From NCBI RefSeq assembly GCF_004299785.2, contig NZ_CP036246.2:1240001-1304000 (forward strand): a stretch of DNA of 64,000 bases, in the 5' to 3' direction. A program made the position numbers and the translations under genes. The notes under the pieces were generated by a model that was given only the letters and a program-made list of their open reading frames with translations, did not search any database and was not told the origin of the DNA. This document shows, in pieces, positions 1-8,569 of this stretch. The DNA comes from Arcobacter porcinus (lineage in GTDB: Bacteria; Campylobacterota; Campylobacteria; Campylobacterales; Arcobacteraceae). The first letter of the stretch is position 1. Each line of letters begins with the position of its first letter.

Positions 1-33
1 TAAATTCCAACTACACCTTCATGCACCATTTTC

Positions 34-1521
34 TTAATTAACCCTTGCAAACCAAACATTGCCTTGTTTTTTTCTTTTGAATTCAAAACCTAATCTTTTA
101 AGATCAGCGTTAAAATTTCTTTGAGCAACTGCTTTTTCACCTTGCTTCTTACAAAATTCTCTAAACATCTCATACATTTGTTGAAAATCAATTGTTTCAG
201 TACCACCTAGATCTGTTGAAGTCAAATTACTAACTTCTATAAACAACTGTATAGGACTTGATTCTCTTTTAAAGTTATCTAAGAAATTTTCACATTTTTC
301 AGATACAAATATATCTTCATTTATTAACACTTCTTCAATTCCTTCAATAATCCAATTCATAACACCAGTTTTATTTTGTAAAATTTTTTTATGAAGATTT
401 TTATCTTGGTCTTTTTTTTCAATAACTTGCTCAAAAGGGATAAATAATAATCTTCTTCCAAAACCATGTGTATTTTCAACGTCAGCATCATCTAGCTTAT
501 TAACATTAAAAATTAATTTTGCATAGTTTTTCATTGTGAATGATTTTTCTCTTATTTGTCTTGTACCAATAGGCTCACCTGAAGCTATCTGTTTAAAAAT
601 AGCCAAATCTACATTCTTCATCGATATGTCAGTTCCATAATTTATAAGCTTATTATTCAAGTCTGCTAATTGATAGCCTAAATGATTAGTTAAGCTAGCC
701 AAAGAATAATTCGTCATCATATCTACAGATAAAATGCCTTTAATTATCTCAAATATGACACTTTTACCATTTGAGCCAATACCATACAAAAAAATTACCT
801 TTTCAAGTTTTAAATCTTTAATAAATAGATATCCAATTGCTTGCTGTAAAGTTTTTTGAGTATCTTTATCAGGAAGAACTTTATTCAAAAAATCTAACCA
901 AACTTGATTTACTCTATTTTTATCGTATTCAAAATCTAACTGATGAGTTAGAAAATGTTTAGAATCAAAATCTCTTAGGTTAACACCATCTAAATCTATT
1001 TTGATAGTTCCATTTAATACATTCAAGTACGTTACATTATCTTGAATCATCTTTTCAAAAAATCCTGATTCTATGAGTTGTTCATATGTACTTTTTATAA
1101 ATTTCACACAACTACTTAAACCAATTGGAATACCCATTTTTTGAGCAGCCATATGAAGAAAACTTTTAAGCAAATCTTCGCTAATTTTTATCCAATATTG
1201 ATTATTATATACATAGAAATGATTCCCATCTTTTGCAAAATGAATATTCCCTTTATTCGCCTGATCTATCAAAGACCTTATAAAACCTATTCGATAGTAA
1301 TCTTTTGAAGTTAAGCATCTACCAATCATTCCTGAATTTAGTTGATCGTGTACTTTTTCCCACTTAGATTGGTCAAAACATTCTATTTTTGACAATAAAT
1401 AATTTAATTTATTTTTAATTTCTTGTTCTTCTGTATCTTTTTCTTCAAATTTAGTATTTTCTTTAATTACTCCTTGTTTTTCATTATTAATATATTTATT
1501 ATCTATATTTAGATTTTCCAT
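34..1521 (-). CDS. P4-type phage/plasmid primase-helicase
   Basis: DNA replication initiator of a small mobile element. The C-terminal half carries a superfamily 3 helicase Walker A (GIGSNGKS, about residues 255-262 counted from an upstream ATG at 1545), and a D5_N-like segment with LNVLNGTI lies before it. The start at 1521 is preferred because AAGGAT precedes that ATG and the upstream gene stops at 1523; an in-frame ATG at 1545 would overlap that gene. It is transcribed with the AlpA-like gene. The family is typical of satellite phages and integrated plasmids, where it drives replication after excision. No N-terminal zinc-binding primase motif is obvious. Family assignment is firm; whether primase activity is retained is not known. 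Confidence 0.85.
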   Translation of the reverse strand: MENLNIDNKYINNEKQGVIKENTKFEEKDTEEQEIKNKLNYLLSKIECFDQSKWEKVHDQLNSGMIGRCLTSKDYYRIGFIRSLIDQANKGNIHFAKDGNHFYVYNNQYWIKISEDLLKSFLHMAAQKMGIPIGLSSCVKFIKSTYEQLIESGFFEKMIQDNVTYLNVLNGTIKIDLDGVNLRDFDSKHFLTHQLDFEYDKNRVNQVWLDFLNKVLPDKDTQKTLQQAIGYLFIKDLKLEKVIFLYGIGSNGKSVIFEIIKGILSVDMMTNYSLASLTNHLGYQLADLNNKLINYGTDISMKNVDLAIFKQIASGEPIGTRQIREKSFTMKNYAKLIFNVNKLDDADVENTHGFGRRLLFIPFEQVIEKKDQDKNLHKKILQNKTGVMNWIIEGIEEVLINEDIFVSEKCENFLDNFKRESSPIQLFIEVSNLTSTDLGGTETIDFQQMYEMFREFCKKQGEKAVAQRNFNADLKRLGFEFKRKKQGNVWFARVN

Positions 1522-1522
1522 A

Positions 1523-1768
1523 TTAATATCCTTCTTTAACTGCATTATTTTCTAACCATTTATCAATGGCAACTCTATCGTATCTGATATACTTTCCTCC
1601 AATCTTAGAAAATGGGATAGTTGAACTATTATTTGCCATTCTCATTTTTGCTTGTGTTGATTTACTAAAACCATACTCTAACGCTAATTCTTCTGGGGAC
1701 ATCCATCTTTTTTGATTACCTAAATACTTTGATGTAAAATCCAATTTGTCATGTAAATTAATTGACAT
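1523..1768 (-). CDS. AlpA/excisionase-like helix-turn-helix regulator
   Basis: Small 81-aa DNA-binding protein. The segment SPEELALEYGFSKSTQAKMR looks like a winged helix-turn-helix, followed by the IGGKYIRYDRVAIDKWL wing and helix typical of AlpA/Xis-type proteins. It sits directly upstream of the primase gene, two bases apart from its likely start, so the two are probably one transcript. A strong AAGGAAGG ribosome site precedes the ATG. By analogy with P4 and related islands it would control integrase or replication expression and excision directionality. That role is inference from family and position. Confidence 0.75.
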   Translation of the reverse strand: MSINLHDKLDFTSKYLGNQKRWMSPEELALEYGFSKSTQAKMRMANNSSTIPFSKIGGKYIRYDRVAIDKWLENNAVKEGY

Positions 1769-2019
1769 AAGAATCCTTCCTTATTAAAATTAGAAATTGC
1801 AATTCCTTTTAGTGTAGGAAACAATATTGAAGCTTCTTTTTGCTTCCCACAGTTTGAAATAATCACAAAAAAATTTCATTTTGATAAGGGGGAATTTTTT
1901 GCAAATTTTCCCAATGACTAATTTATAGGCTTTAGATAATTTAAAATATAAATTTTATTTTGATTCAATCTTATTTTTATAGTTTATATGTATAATATTT
2001 TTTTTAATTAGGATAAAAA
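1769..2019. promoter_or_regulatory. Divergent intergenic region of the small element
   Basis: This 251-bp AT-rich gap separates the leftward alpA-primase pair from the rightward cargo gene, so it must hold both promoters. A perfect palindrome AATTGCAATT lies at 1795-1804, close to the alpA start, and is a candidate operator for the AlpA-like protein. No RNA gene is visible. Confidence 0.35.
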
Positions 2020-3945
2020 ATGAAAGCTATCGAAGAAAATGAATTTTTAAGTTCTTTATGCAAAGAATTTAATATTGAATTACCAATTAACTTACAAAAT
2101 AGAGAAATTTATAAAGAAATTGAAAATTTCAAAGAAGCAGAGTATATTTATTGCATAGCATATGAAATGCTAATTAGAACAGATGAATATAATAGGCTTC
2201 TAAAAGAATATAAGCCACTTAAAAACAAATCAAAATATGATATGACAAATGAAGAATTTTTAAAACTTAGAGAACTAATTAGGAAAATGAATCAGTTAGG
2301 ACTTAAAAAAACAAGTTTTTTAGGATTTGATAATGAAAATGACGATGATCATGTATTTAAAATGATTGAATACTATGATGAAGTTAGTAATAGCCCTTGG
2401 AATGTAAGAATGTTACATAAATTTGAATCTGATTCTGATGAAAATATATTTTATCTATTAGCAAAATTTTATTTGGAGAAAGGTGAATTGTACAAATTAG
2501 ACAACTATTTATATACTATGCCACCAGAATCAAAAGAGCTAGTTTTAGATTATATTAAGAAGAATTCTAAATGTAAAACTCAGGAAGAATATAACGAATT
2601 TTATAGTTATTTAAATGATTTTTATATTCCTTGTACTAATGAAATAACAGGGGAAATTGAATATAAATCATTAGCTAGCGATTCTATTTACTTAAAAGAA
2701 CTTGATAAAAAAATTTTATCTATGATTAAAGAGAAAAAAAACAATAATTTGTTAATACAAATACAATCAAATTTTACAAAATATAATATGGAATTTTGGA
2801 ATAAATTTTATGTAAATGATATTAAGGACGGTTTGAAAAAATTAATAAAGTTCCATTTAGAAAACAAGCTCATATTTGACAAAAATCTTGAACATAAGCA
2901 TGCTTCAATAAATGAAATATTAGATAATCCATCAGATTATTATATTCCATGTGTAAATAGATTAAATGAAGCTATAGAAATAGAATGGAATAAAAAAAGC
3001 AACTTAGACATAGACAATAATTTTATAAATAAACTTAAATTTGATGGTAATGAAGCTGTAATTGGAAATATGGGTTATATTAAATTCAAAACAGAAGAAA
3101 ATATTTATTTTGTACAACTTAGTGAAAATATTTCACTAAGTTTATTAGATGACTCATTTTTAGAGACTATCGCTTACGAAGATCTAAAAAACATTTATAT
3201 TGATACAGAACCTAAATTTAGTAGACCTAGATTAATGTTTGATGAGGCAAGATTAACAAATATTCCTATTAATTTAAATTTATCAAAAGAAGATCTTTTA
3301 CATTATATTTCACAAATTAAAGATGAGTATGATAGAGATAAAAATATTGTTAAAACATTGGATGAATATTTTTTTGATTTACCTCTTGAAAGTGATTTTA
3401 CAGTAATGCCTAAACATATTAAACTAGCATATGACAAAAGAATCAATAGTGATAAAAAAATATTCCCCATAAAAAGAGTTGACTTTCATGAAAGAATTGC
3501 TTGTTCATTTTACATTTATGACATATATAAACTTTTTATTCCATATCTAGAAAAAAAAAGAAACAATATTATAAATGAAAGAGATACTCAGATAGCAAAA
3601 GAAAAGAACAAAAAAGGTATTTATGAAATCTTTCATGATAAGATTGATGATATTATTAAAAATGCTCAAGAACAGAAAAAATACTATTTAAATGAGTGTT
3701 TAATTACTGAAATATCTTATCTTGTAGAAGAAAATAAAATATCTAAAGAACAAGTAAAATATTATTTATCAACTATGAAAGAGTTTATCCATGGGATAAA
3801 TTTAGAAGGGGAAAATAACTTTCTTAAAAAAGTATATAATCCTGAAGTGGATGAAAAGCGTTATCCTAAATATAAAGATCTTATTATTGGAAATTCATAT
3901 ATTACTAAAAGCAACAAAGAAGAATTGATAAGCCTTTTTAATTGA
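2020..3945 (+). CDS. Unrecognised 641-aa cargo protein of the small element
   Basis: I do not recognise this protein. It is hydrophilic, rich in Lys, Glu, Asn and Ile, without a signal peptide or clear membrane segment, and without a Walker A, HNH, PD-(D/E)xK or TIR motif that I can see. Two similar segments, DFYIPCTNEITGEIEYKS near residue 200 and SDYYIPCVNRLNEAIEIEW near residue 305, suggest an internal duplication. It is the only large gene between the primase/AlpA pair and the integrase, and is transcribed against both. That is the position where satellite elements often carry host-defence or superinfection genes. The ATG follows AATTAGGAT. Confidence 0.7.
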   Translation: MKAIEENEFLSSLCKEFNIELPINLQNREIYKEIENFKEAEYIYCIAYEMLIRTDEYNRLLKEYKPLKNKSKYDMTNEEFLKLRELIRKMNQLGLKKTSFLGFDNENDDDHVFKMIEYYDEVSNSPWNVRMLHKFESDSDENIFYLLAKFYLEKGELYKLDNYLYTMPPESKELVLDYIKKNSKCKTQEEYNEFYSYLNDFYIPCTNEITGEIEYKSLASDSIYLKELDKKILSMIKEKKNNNLLIQIQSNFTKYNMEFWNKFYVNDIKDGLKKLIKFHLENKLIFDKNLEHKHASINEILDNPSDYYIPCVNRLNEAIEIEWNKKSNLDIDNNFINKLKFDGNEAVIGNMGYIKFKTEENIYFVQLSENISLSLLDDSFLETIAYEDLKNIYIDTEPKFSRPRLMFDEARLTNIPINLNLSKEDLLHYISQIKDEYDRDKNIVKTLDEYFFDLPLESDFTVMPKHIKLAYDKRINSDKKIFPIKRVDFHERIACSFYIYDIYKLFIPYLEKKRNNIINERDTQIAKEKNKKGIYEIFHDKIDDIIKNAQEQKKYYLNECLITEISYLVEENKISKEQVKYYLSTMKEFIHGINLEGENNFLKKVYNPEVDEKRYPKYKDLIIGNSYITKSNKEELISLFN

Positions 3946-3987
3946 TTAATTTAATTAAAATATGCCCCAAACAAAGCTTAAAGTAAA

Positions 3988-5064
3988 TTATTTTCCTTTT
4001 GTAATTCCTTCAATAGTTTTATTAGCTACAATAGACCCCTCTACGTGATTTAGTGATAAATACTTTGACAATGTACTTGTGTTGTTATGACCTAAAGCAC
4101 CACTCATCAATGTCGCACTTACTCCCTGTTCTGCCATTGCTGATACTATGACATTTCGCATATAATGAAGTGTAAAATTTGGTATCAAAACTTTTAGTTT
4201 TTTAGTCTGTTTTTCAATGTTAATAATTCTATTACCTTGCTTACTTGATGAGGAATAAACCCAACCAAAACTATCTCTAAATTTTAATAACTCATTTTTA
4301 ATATTTGGAGGCAAAAAAAACATTTGATGTTCTCCATTTTTTGTGTCTTCTAAAATATACCTATTATTTTCAAAATCTATTTGCTCCCACTTTAAGTTAA
4401 GTATCTCTGATTTTCTTCTACCTTGTAATGCAAATAAATAGAATGATAAGTAATAAGGATTATTTTCGAATACTTGATGTATTGCTTTGTATAAATTAGC
4501 TAATTGTTCACTTGCCATCATTACAGTTTTTTTAGTTTTTGGAACTTTTACTGAAATCCCTATACAAGGATTAAAATCAATTAATCTATTAGCAATAGCT
4601 TCTTTAAATACTGGATTGAGTATTTCTAGTGTTGTTTTAACTGTTCTTGGTGCCAACCCCTCATTTTCTTGAGATTTTATACAATCCTTGATATGCATTT
4701 GTTTAATATCTGTAACTTTTTTATTTCCAATAGTTTTTTTAATATATTTTTCGTAATGCTTTTTTTTTGTTGCTGTCCATATAGTATTAGGAAGTTTATC
4801 AAAATGCATTTGGATAAACACTTCAAATTTAATCTTTTCATCTAATTCCGTTTTTGGATTTAATTTATTATTTTTAAATGTAATAGATTCTGATTTAGCT
4901 TTTGCTATTCTAGTTCTTTTATCCCAATCTGTTTTAGAATAATCAAATAACTTTGAATAAATCTTACCATTAATTTTGGAGTTGAAATAAAATTTTTTAT
5001 AATCTTCATTAGCCTTTAATCCTATATCTACTTCATTTATATATATCTTTCTATCTATTGCCAT
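3988..5064 (-). CDS. Tyrosine-type site-specific integrase (small element)
   Basis: Catalyses integration and excision at a tRNA gene. The catalytic set is present: Arg in LQGRRKSEIL (about residue 227 counted from the upstream ATG at 5097), HYMR (311-314), LGH (337) and the Tyr nucleophile in SKYLSL (346). HYMR is the H-x-x-R box. I place the start at the ATG at 5064, which has AAGGAA upstream; an in-frame ATG at 5097 lies inside a tandem repeat and has a poor ribosome site. The gene begins about 140 bp from a tRNA 3' fragment, the likely attachment site, so this integrase probably belongs to the element that extends leftward out of the window. Confidence 0.88.
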   Translation of the reverse strand: MAIDRKIYINEVDIGLKANEDYKKFYFNSKINGKIYSKLFDYSKTDWDKRTRIAKAKSESITFKNNKLNPKTELDEKIKFEVFIQMHFDKLPNTIWTATKKKHYEKYIKKTIGNKKVTDIKQMHIKDCIKSQENEGLAPRTVKTTLEILNPVFKEAIANRLIDFNPCIGISVKVPKTKKTVMMASEQLANLYKAIHQVFENNPYYLSFYLFALQGRRKSEILNLKWEQIDFENNRYILEDTKNGEHQMFFLPPNIKNELLKFRDSFGWVYSSSSKQGNRIINIEKQTKKLKVLIPNFTLHYMRNVIVSAMAEQGVSATLMSGALGHNNTSTLSKYLSLNHVEGSIVANKTIEGITKGK

Positions 5065-5075
5065 ATTCTTTTTCC

Positions 5076-5101
5076 TTGGGTCATACTCTTGGGTCATACT
5101 C
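5076..5101 (+). repeat. 13-bp tandem repeat at the integrase start
   Basis: TTGGGTCATACTC occurs twice in perfect tandem, immediately upstream of the preferred integrase start and about 105 bp from the att site. It could be an arm-type binding site for integrase or excisionase, or simply slippage. It adds residues in frame to the longer start form. Confidence 0.6.
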
Positions 5102-5205
5102 TTAATGGAATTATTATATATTTAAAGGAATTAATATGTACTTTAACTACAGTAAAATAGGCTATTTATAAGCAATAGAAATCTTAAGGAAACTCGGGCT
5201 AACAG

Positions 5206-5251
5206 TCTCATAACCGAGTGGTCGAAGGTTCGAGTCCTTCACGACCCACCA
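5206..5251 (+). other. tRNA 3' fragment (CAT anticodon), attachment site of the small element
   Basis: The segment reads as the 3' part of a tRNA: anticodon loop CTCATAA, 3' anticodon strand CCGAG, T-arm GAAGG-TTCGAGT-CCTTC, acceptor strand ACGACCC, discriminator A and encoded CCA. The expected 5' acceptor GGGTCGT and D-arm are absent upstream, and the anticodon stem is unpaired, so it is not a functional gene. It lies just outside the integrase. The intact gene (tRNA-Met, or the CAU-anticodon tRNA-Ile) should lie at the other end of the element, left of this window. Confidence 0.75.
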
Positions 5252-5350
5252 CTTATCTATTTCTTTAAAATCAATTCAATTATTAACAATTTCAACCGAT
5301 ACATTTATACACTTTTAAGTACAATACACAATTATAAAAAAGGGCAAAAA

Positions 5351-5614
5351 TTGATTAATATAAAACTAGAATTAAAAAATTTAATTGAAAAAACAATGAT
5401 ACCAGAATCAAAAAACTTTATAGAAGAGTTAGATGATTTAATAAATAATAACAAAGCTACAAAAGATGATATAGAAGCAAAAAAGGAGATGTTAGTGTTT
5501 TTATCTGAACTTGAAACTATATTAAGTGCTATAAGCAAAAATGATATAACAGATAAAGAAGCAGCAGATATTTATGAAAAGATAATTAATATGCTTGAAC
5601 AGGCTGAAGATTAA
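5351..5614 (+). CDS. Small acidic helical protein, paralogue of the 48088-48342 gene
   Basis: An 87-aa charged protein predicted to be almost entirely helical, with no recognised domain. It begins at a TTG preceded by AAGGG. It resembles the 84-aa protein at 48088-48342: both start MIN-K-L, have an I/L-P-E motif near residue 18, a central IE-L segment, and a C-terminal KEAA/KEAE helix. It lies between the two att fragments, so it is probably an original chromosomal gene left between two integration sites. Function unknown. Confidence 0.65.
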   Translation: MINIKLELKNLIEKTMIPESKNFIEELDDLINNNKATKDDIEAKKEMLVFLSELETILSAISKNDITDKEAADIYEKIINMLEQAED

Positions 5615-5619
5615 TATAT

Positions 5620-5667
5620 TTGGCGACCCCAGCATGATTCGAACATGCGTCATCAAGAGGAAATCTT
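5620..5667 (-). other. attL: tRNA-Glu 3' fragment, left boundary of the 37-kb element
   Basis: A 48-bp sequence identical to 42669-42716, which includes the 3' end of the intact tRNA-Glu gene (T-arm, 3' acceptor and CCA). Beyond base 5667 the two copies diverge and the 5' half of the tRNA is missing here. It lies 117 bp before the earliest start of the neighbouring integrase. This is the standard footprint of a tyrosine integrase using a tRNA 3' end. Confidence 0.9.
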
Positions 5668-5804
5668 TTTGTCTTAATAATTTATTTATTTACATTTTAT
5701 AGTAAATACCCTATTTTATAGGCTATTTAAGTTTTAATATATTAATATAACTCTTATATATTCACATATAACTACACTATATTTTGACACCTAAAAGGAT
5801 ACCA

Positions 5805-6887
5805 TTGGCTATACCAAAAACTACAAAAACTATTTATCCAGGGATAGGATATTACCATGATAACTTTAAAGGAAAAGTATTTGTTGCAACTTTTACAATA
5901 AATGGTAAGAAATATAGAAAAATTATTGGTTATGAAAATGATGAGTTTAAAACAAATGCAAAAATTGCATTTTTAAAAAAAGAAGAACTTAAAAGCGATA
6001 TTTTAAATAACAACTATATAAAAAAAGATTTAACATTTAAAGAATTATTTAGTATTTATTTAAAACATTTAGAAGATTCTAAAGCTGTAGCAAGTAGAAC
6101 TATTTTAGCAAAGAAAAGTAATTATAATGCTCATTTTAAAATTCCATTTGATAATTTTTCAGTAAATAGCATTCAAGTTTTTCAGATTCAAAATCTTGTT
6201 AATAGTTTATTAAAAACAAAAGCTCCTAAAACTGTTGATAATTTATTAGCTGATTTATCTGCAATTTTTAAATATGCAATGAAAAATAAGCTAATTACAA
6301 ATAATCCAGTTTTATTAGTAGATAAACCAAAATATGACAATGGAAGAGAATTTCCTTTAAATATAGAAGAATCAAAAAGATTATTTAGAACTATTATAAA
6401 TTTCAAAGAACCTCTATATAAAGATATATTTACTTTTTTACTTCATGGAAGAAGAAAAGATGAAGTTCTAAGTCTAACTTGGGATATGATTGATTTAGAA
6501 AAAAGAGTTTATTACATTGGATTTGAAATTAACAAAGCTAAGAAAAATATGAGCTATGAAATTACAGATGAATTATATGAAATATTAGTAAATATTGAAG
6601 ATAAAAATGGCTATGTTTTTAAATCTCTTGTTACAGGAGATAAAGTTAAAAACCTAAGATGGGCTTGGAAAAGAATACTTGAAGCTTCTGAAATCACCAA
6701 ACATGTAAGAATACATGATTTAAGACACTTAATTGGTGAGATATCATTAAATGAAACAGATAATAGCATGGAAGTAGTTGCTGCTATTCTAGGGCATAGT
6801 TCTACTCGCCCTACTCGTAGATATGCAAAAGTTCAACAAAAGGTTGCAGCTCAAGGATTAAAAAAAGTTTTTGATACCTTGAAGTAA
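5805..6887 (+). CDS. Tyrosine-type integrase of the 37-kb element
   Basis: Integrase with the full catalytic set: Arg in LLHGRRKDEVLSL, HDLRH (H-x-x-R-H), LGHSS and Tyr in TRRYAKV. There is no ATG start. In-frame TTG codons occur at 5784 and 5805; the latter is preferred because AAAAGGA sits five bases upstream, giving 360 aa. It is adjacent to the tRNA-Glu fragment at 5620-5667, so it should excise and integrate the element ending at 42716. Its last roughly 45 bp recur at 8270 and, degenerately, at 10774. A TATAAT-like box follows the stop codon. Confidence 0.9.
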   Translation: MAIPKTTKTIYPGIGYYHDNFKGKVFVATFTINGKKYRKIIGYENDEFKTNAKIAFLKKEELKSDILNNNYIKKDLTFKELFSIYLKHLEDSKAVASRTILAKKSNYNAHFKIPFDNFSVNSIQVFQIQNLVNSLLKTKAPKTVDNLLADLSAIFKYAMKNKLITNNPVLLVDKPKYDNGREFPLNIEESKRLFRTIINFKEPLYKDIFTFLLHGRRKDEVLSLTWDMIDLEKRVYYIGFEINKAKKNMSYEITDELYEILVNIEDKNGYVFKSLVTGDKVKNLRWAWKRILEASEITKHVRIHDLRHLIGEISLNETDNSMEVVAAILGHSSTRPTRRYAKVQQKVAAQGLKKVFDTLK

Positions 6888-6963
6888 AAATTGATATATT
6901 GCAATATTAACAATTTTATATTATAATGTAATATTGAATATTACAAATGTGAAGGAGTCTAAT

Positions 6964-7218
6964 ATGAGTATTAATGAATATACACCAATGCTGTTATCTA
7001 CTGTTAATAACTCTATTGGTGATAAAAACTCACATTTTACAGTTGATAAACTTCTAAGTTTATTCAATAAAGAGTGTAATAAATTTACAGAACTAGAAAA
7101 ATATGCTGTTGATACTATTCAAACAGAAGCAACTAGTTATGAACTTGATAGTTTTAAAAACTATTATCATATAAAGTCTAAAAATATAGACTATTTATTG
7201 TCGTGCCAACCTTACTAA
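6964..7218 (+). CDS. Small partner gene of an AbiEii-type toxin (putative antitoxin)
   Basis: An 84-aa protein read from the ATG at 6964, which has AAGGAG upstream; an in-frame ATG at 6934 lacks a good ribosome site. It overlaps the next gene by 16 bp, implying translational coupling. I do not recognise its fold, and it is much shorter than the classic AbiEi antitoxin. Its position before an AbiEii-like nucleotidyltransferase is the only evidence for an antitoxin role. Confidence 0.55.
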   Translation: MSINEYTPMLLSTVNNSIGDKNSHFTVDKLLSLFNKECNKFTELEKYAVDTIQTEATSYELDSFKNYYHIKSKNIDYLLSCQPY

Positions 7219-7898
7219 AACCTACTAATTTAGATTTTATAGAAGAACATTATAAAGAGCAAATTATTGCACTAGACTTATTTTTTAAAGAGTCTGGAGC
7301 AAAACATATACCATCTTCACAAATAAGATTTGGAGGTGGTACTGCTTTAGCAATTTACTATTTTCAACATAGACTAAGTTTTGATATTGATTTATTTGTT
7401 TCAGATATTCAATATTTAGATTACATTAGACCAAAAATATGGATTGAAGAATCCAACTCTTTTCAGAATATTGAATATATAGATCAACATAATCATATTG
7501 GTTTGAATACTAAGAATGGAATAAAAGTTGATATTCTTGTAGATTCTAACTCAAGTAATTTTAGAATTGATACTTCAAAAAAATTAGTTGATTTTGATTT
7601 GTATATTGAAGATATTACAGATATTATTGCAAAAAAGATTACTTTTAGGAAAAAAGACAATAAAACAAGAGATATTATTGATATTGCTATATGTTTAGAT
7701 TCTAATCCAAATTTATTTAATGAATTAATAGAACTAGAAAAAGTAACTAAAGATGATTTAAAAATATTAAAAGAGTCTTTGCTTCAGCTAAATAAAAATC
7801 GTTATTTATCACAATTAAATATAGTAAAACCTTTTGAAAAATATCTTGAACTTTCTAAAGAAGCTCCTGAATATTTAATTTCAAAAATTGATTACTAA
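7203..7898 (+). CDS. AbiEii/AbiGii-family nucleotidyltransferase toxin
   Basis: A 231-aa protein with the nucleotidyltransferase signature FGGGTALAIYYFQHRLSFDIDLF around residues 42-65: the GG-T-AL loop followed by R-x-S-x-DIDL with two metal-binding Asp residues. The third acidic residue is probably in GIKVDILVD. The family acts as the toxin of AbiE-type toxin-antitoxin and phage abortive-infection systems by modifying tRNA or protein. It starts at GTG inside the preceding small gene. Toxin activity here is inferred from family. Confidence 0.8.
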   Translation: MPTLLKPTNLDFIEEHYKEQIIALDLFFKESGAKHIPSSQIRFGGGTALAIYYFQHRLSFDIDLFVSDIQYLDYIRPKIWIEESNSFQNIEYIDQHNHIGLNTKNGIKVDILVDSNSSNFRIDTSKKLVDFDLYIEDITDIIAKKITFRKKDNKTRDIIDIAICLDSNPNLFNELIELEKVTKDDLKILKESLLQLNKNRYLSQLNIVKPFEKYLELSKEAPEYLISKIDY

Positions 7899-7922
7899 TA
7901 AATTAAAGAAATAAGGTTAAAT

Positions 7923-8288
7923 ATGTTTAATCTATTTAAAATTGACTTCAGTAATATATCAATAAACTTATTTAATAAAAAAGTTTTAGGTTACAAACTA
8001 ATTTACAAAGATTTTGCAATTTATAAAAATAACGAAATTATTGATAAGAAATTAAATTTAAGAAATCACTCTCCTTGTGGTTTATCTTGGGGATATTCTG
8101 GTTCAGGTCCTTTACAAGCTGCTCTTGCAATATTATATGATTTTACAAAGGATGAAGTTTTTTCTTTGAATAATTATAATGATTTTTCAAATGATATAAT
8201 TAGTTCTTTACCTCAAAAAAACTGTATTCTTAAATTTTCTGACATTCAACATTGGATTGATATTAGAAAGTTGCAGCTCAAGGGTTAA
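7923..8288 (+). CDS. DUF6166-like protein of unknown function
   Basis: A 121-aa protein whose centre, HSPCGLSWGYSGSGPLQAALAIL, matches the conserved core I associate with the DUF6166 family (H-S-P-x-G-x-x-W-G-Y-x-G-S-G-P-x-Q-x-A-x-A). It is often found on mobile DNA, function unknown. The final codons run into a copy of the integrase 3' tail (8270-8316), so the last few residues are probably not ancestral. AAGGTT precedes the ATG. Family assignment is from recall of the motif. Confidence 0.6.
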   Translation: MFNLFKIDFSNISINLFNKKVLGYKLIYKDFAIYKNNEIIDKKLNLRNHSPCGLSWGYSGSGPLQAALAILYDFTKDEVFSLNNYNDFSNDIISSLPQKNCILKFSDIQHWIDIRKLQLKG

Positions 8289-8353
8289 AAAAAGTTTTTG
8301 ATACTTTGAAGTAAATTTTTATATTTTAATATTATTTGTTTTATATTATAAGA
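8270..8353 (+). repeat. Second copy of the integrase 3' tail
   Basis: From GTTGCAGCTCAAG at 8270 the sequence follows the last 45 bp of the integrase gene (6843-6888) with few changes, including GTTTTTGATAC and GAAGTAAA. It then resembles the A/T-rich stretch after the integrase stop, including a TTTTATATTATAA promoter-like box. A more diverged third copy starts near 10774. Confidence 0.8.
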
Positions 8354-8359
8354 GTAAGT

Positions 8360-8500
8360 TTATTTATTTTCTATATATTTTTTTGCAACTTTGATACATA
8401 ATCCAGATTTTGAACTTGCATCTGATATGTTTTCACCATCATTAATAAGTCTTAATAGAACTAATTTTTTAATTCTTATACTAATATTTGTTATTGACAT
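8360..8500 (-). CDS. Very small basic protein with helix-turn-helix-like segment
   Basis: A 46-aa ORF beginning at an ATG with an excellent ribosome site (AAAGGAGA). It is rich in Lys, Arg, Ile and Ser, and its second half (NDGENISDASSKSGLCIKVA) has helix-turn-helix-like spacing. It resembles no named family I know. A longer frame on the other strand (8391-8573) has no ribosome site and is judged a shadow. It lies between the duplicated integrase tail and the cold-shock gene. Confidence 0.5.
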   Translation of the reverse strand: MSITNISIRIKKLVLLRLINDGENISDASSKSGLCIKVAKKYIENK

Positions 8501-8569
8501 TAATCTTCTCCTTTATAGTTTTATTTTAGAGTACAGTTTAATATTTATAAACTATACCTATTATGTTAT

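Noticed and set aside
5190-5251. Functional tRNA-Met gene
   Set aside because: The 5' acceptor strand, D-arm and 5' anticodon strand are absent; only the 3' part is present.
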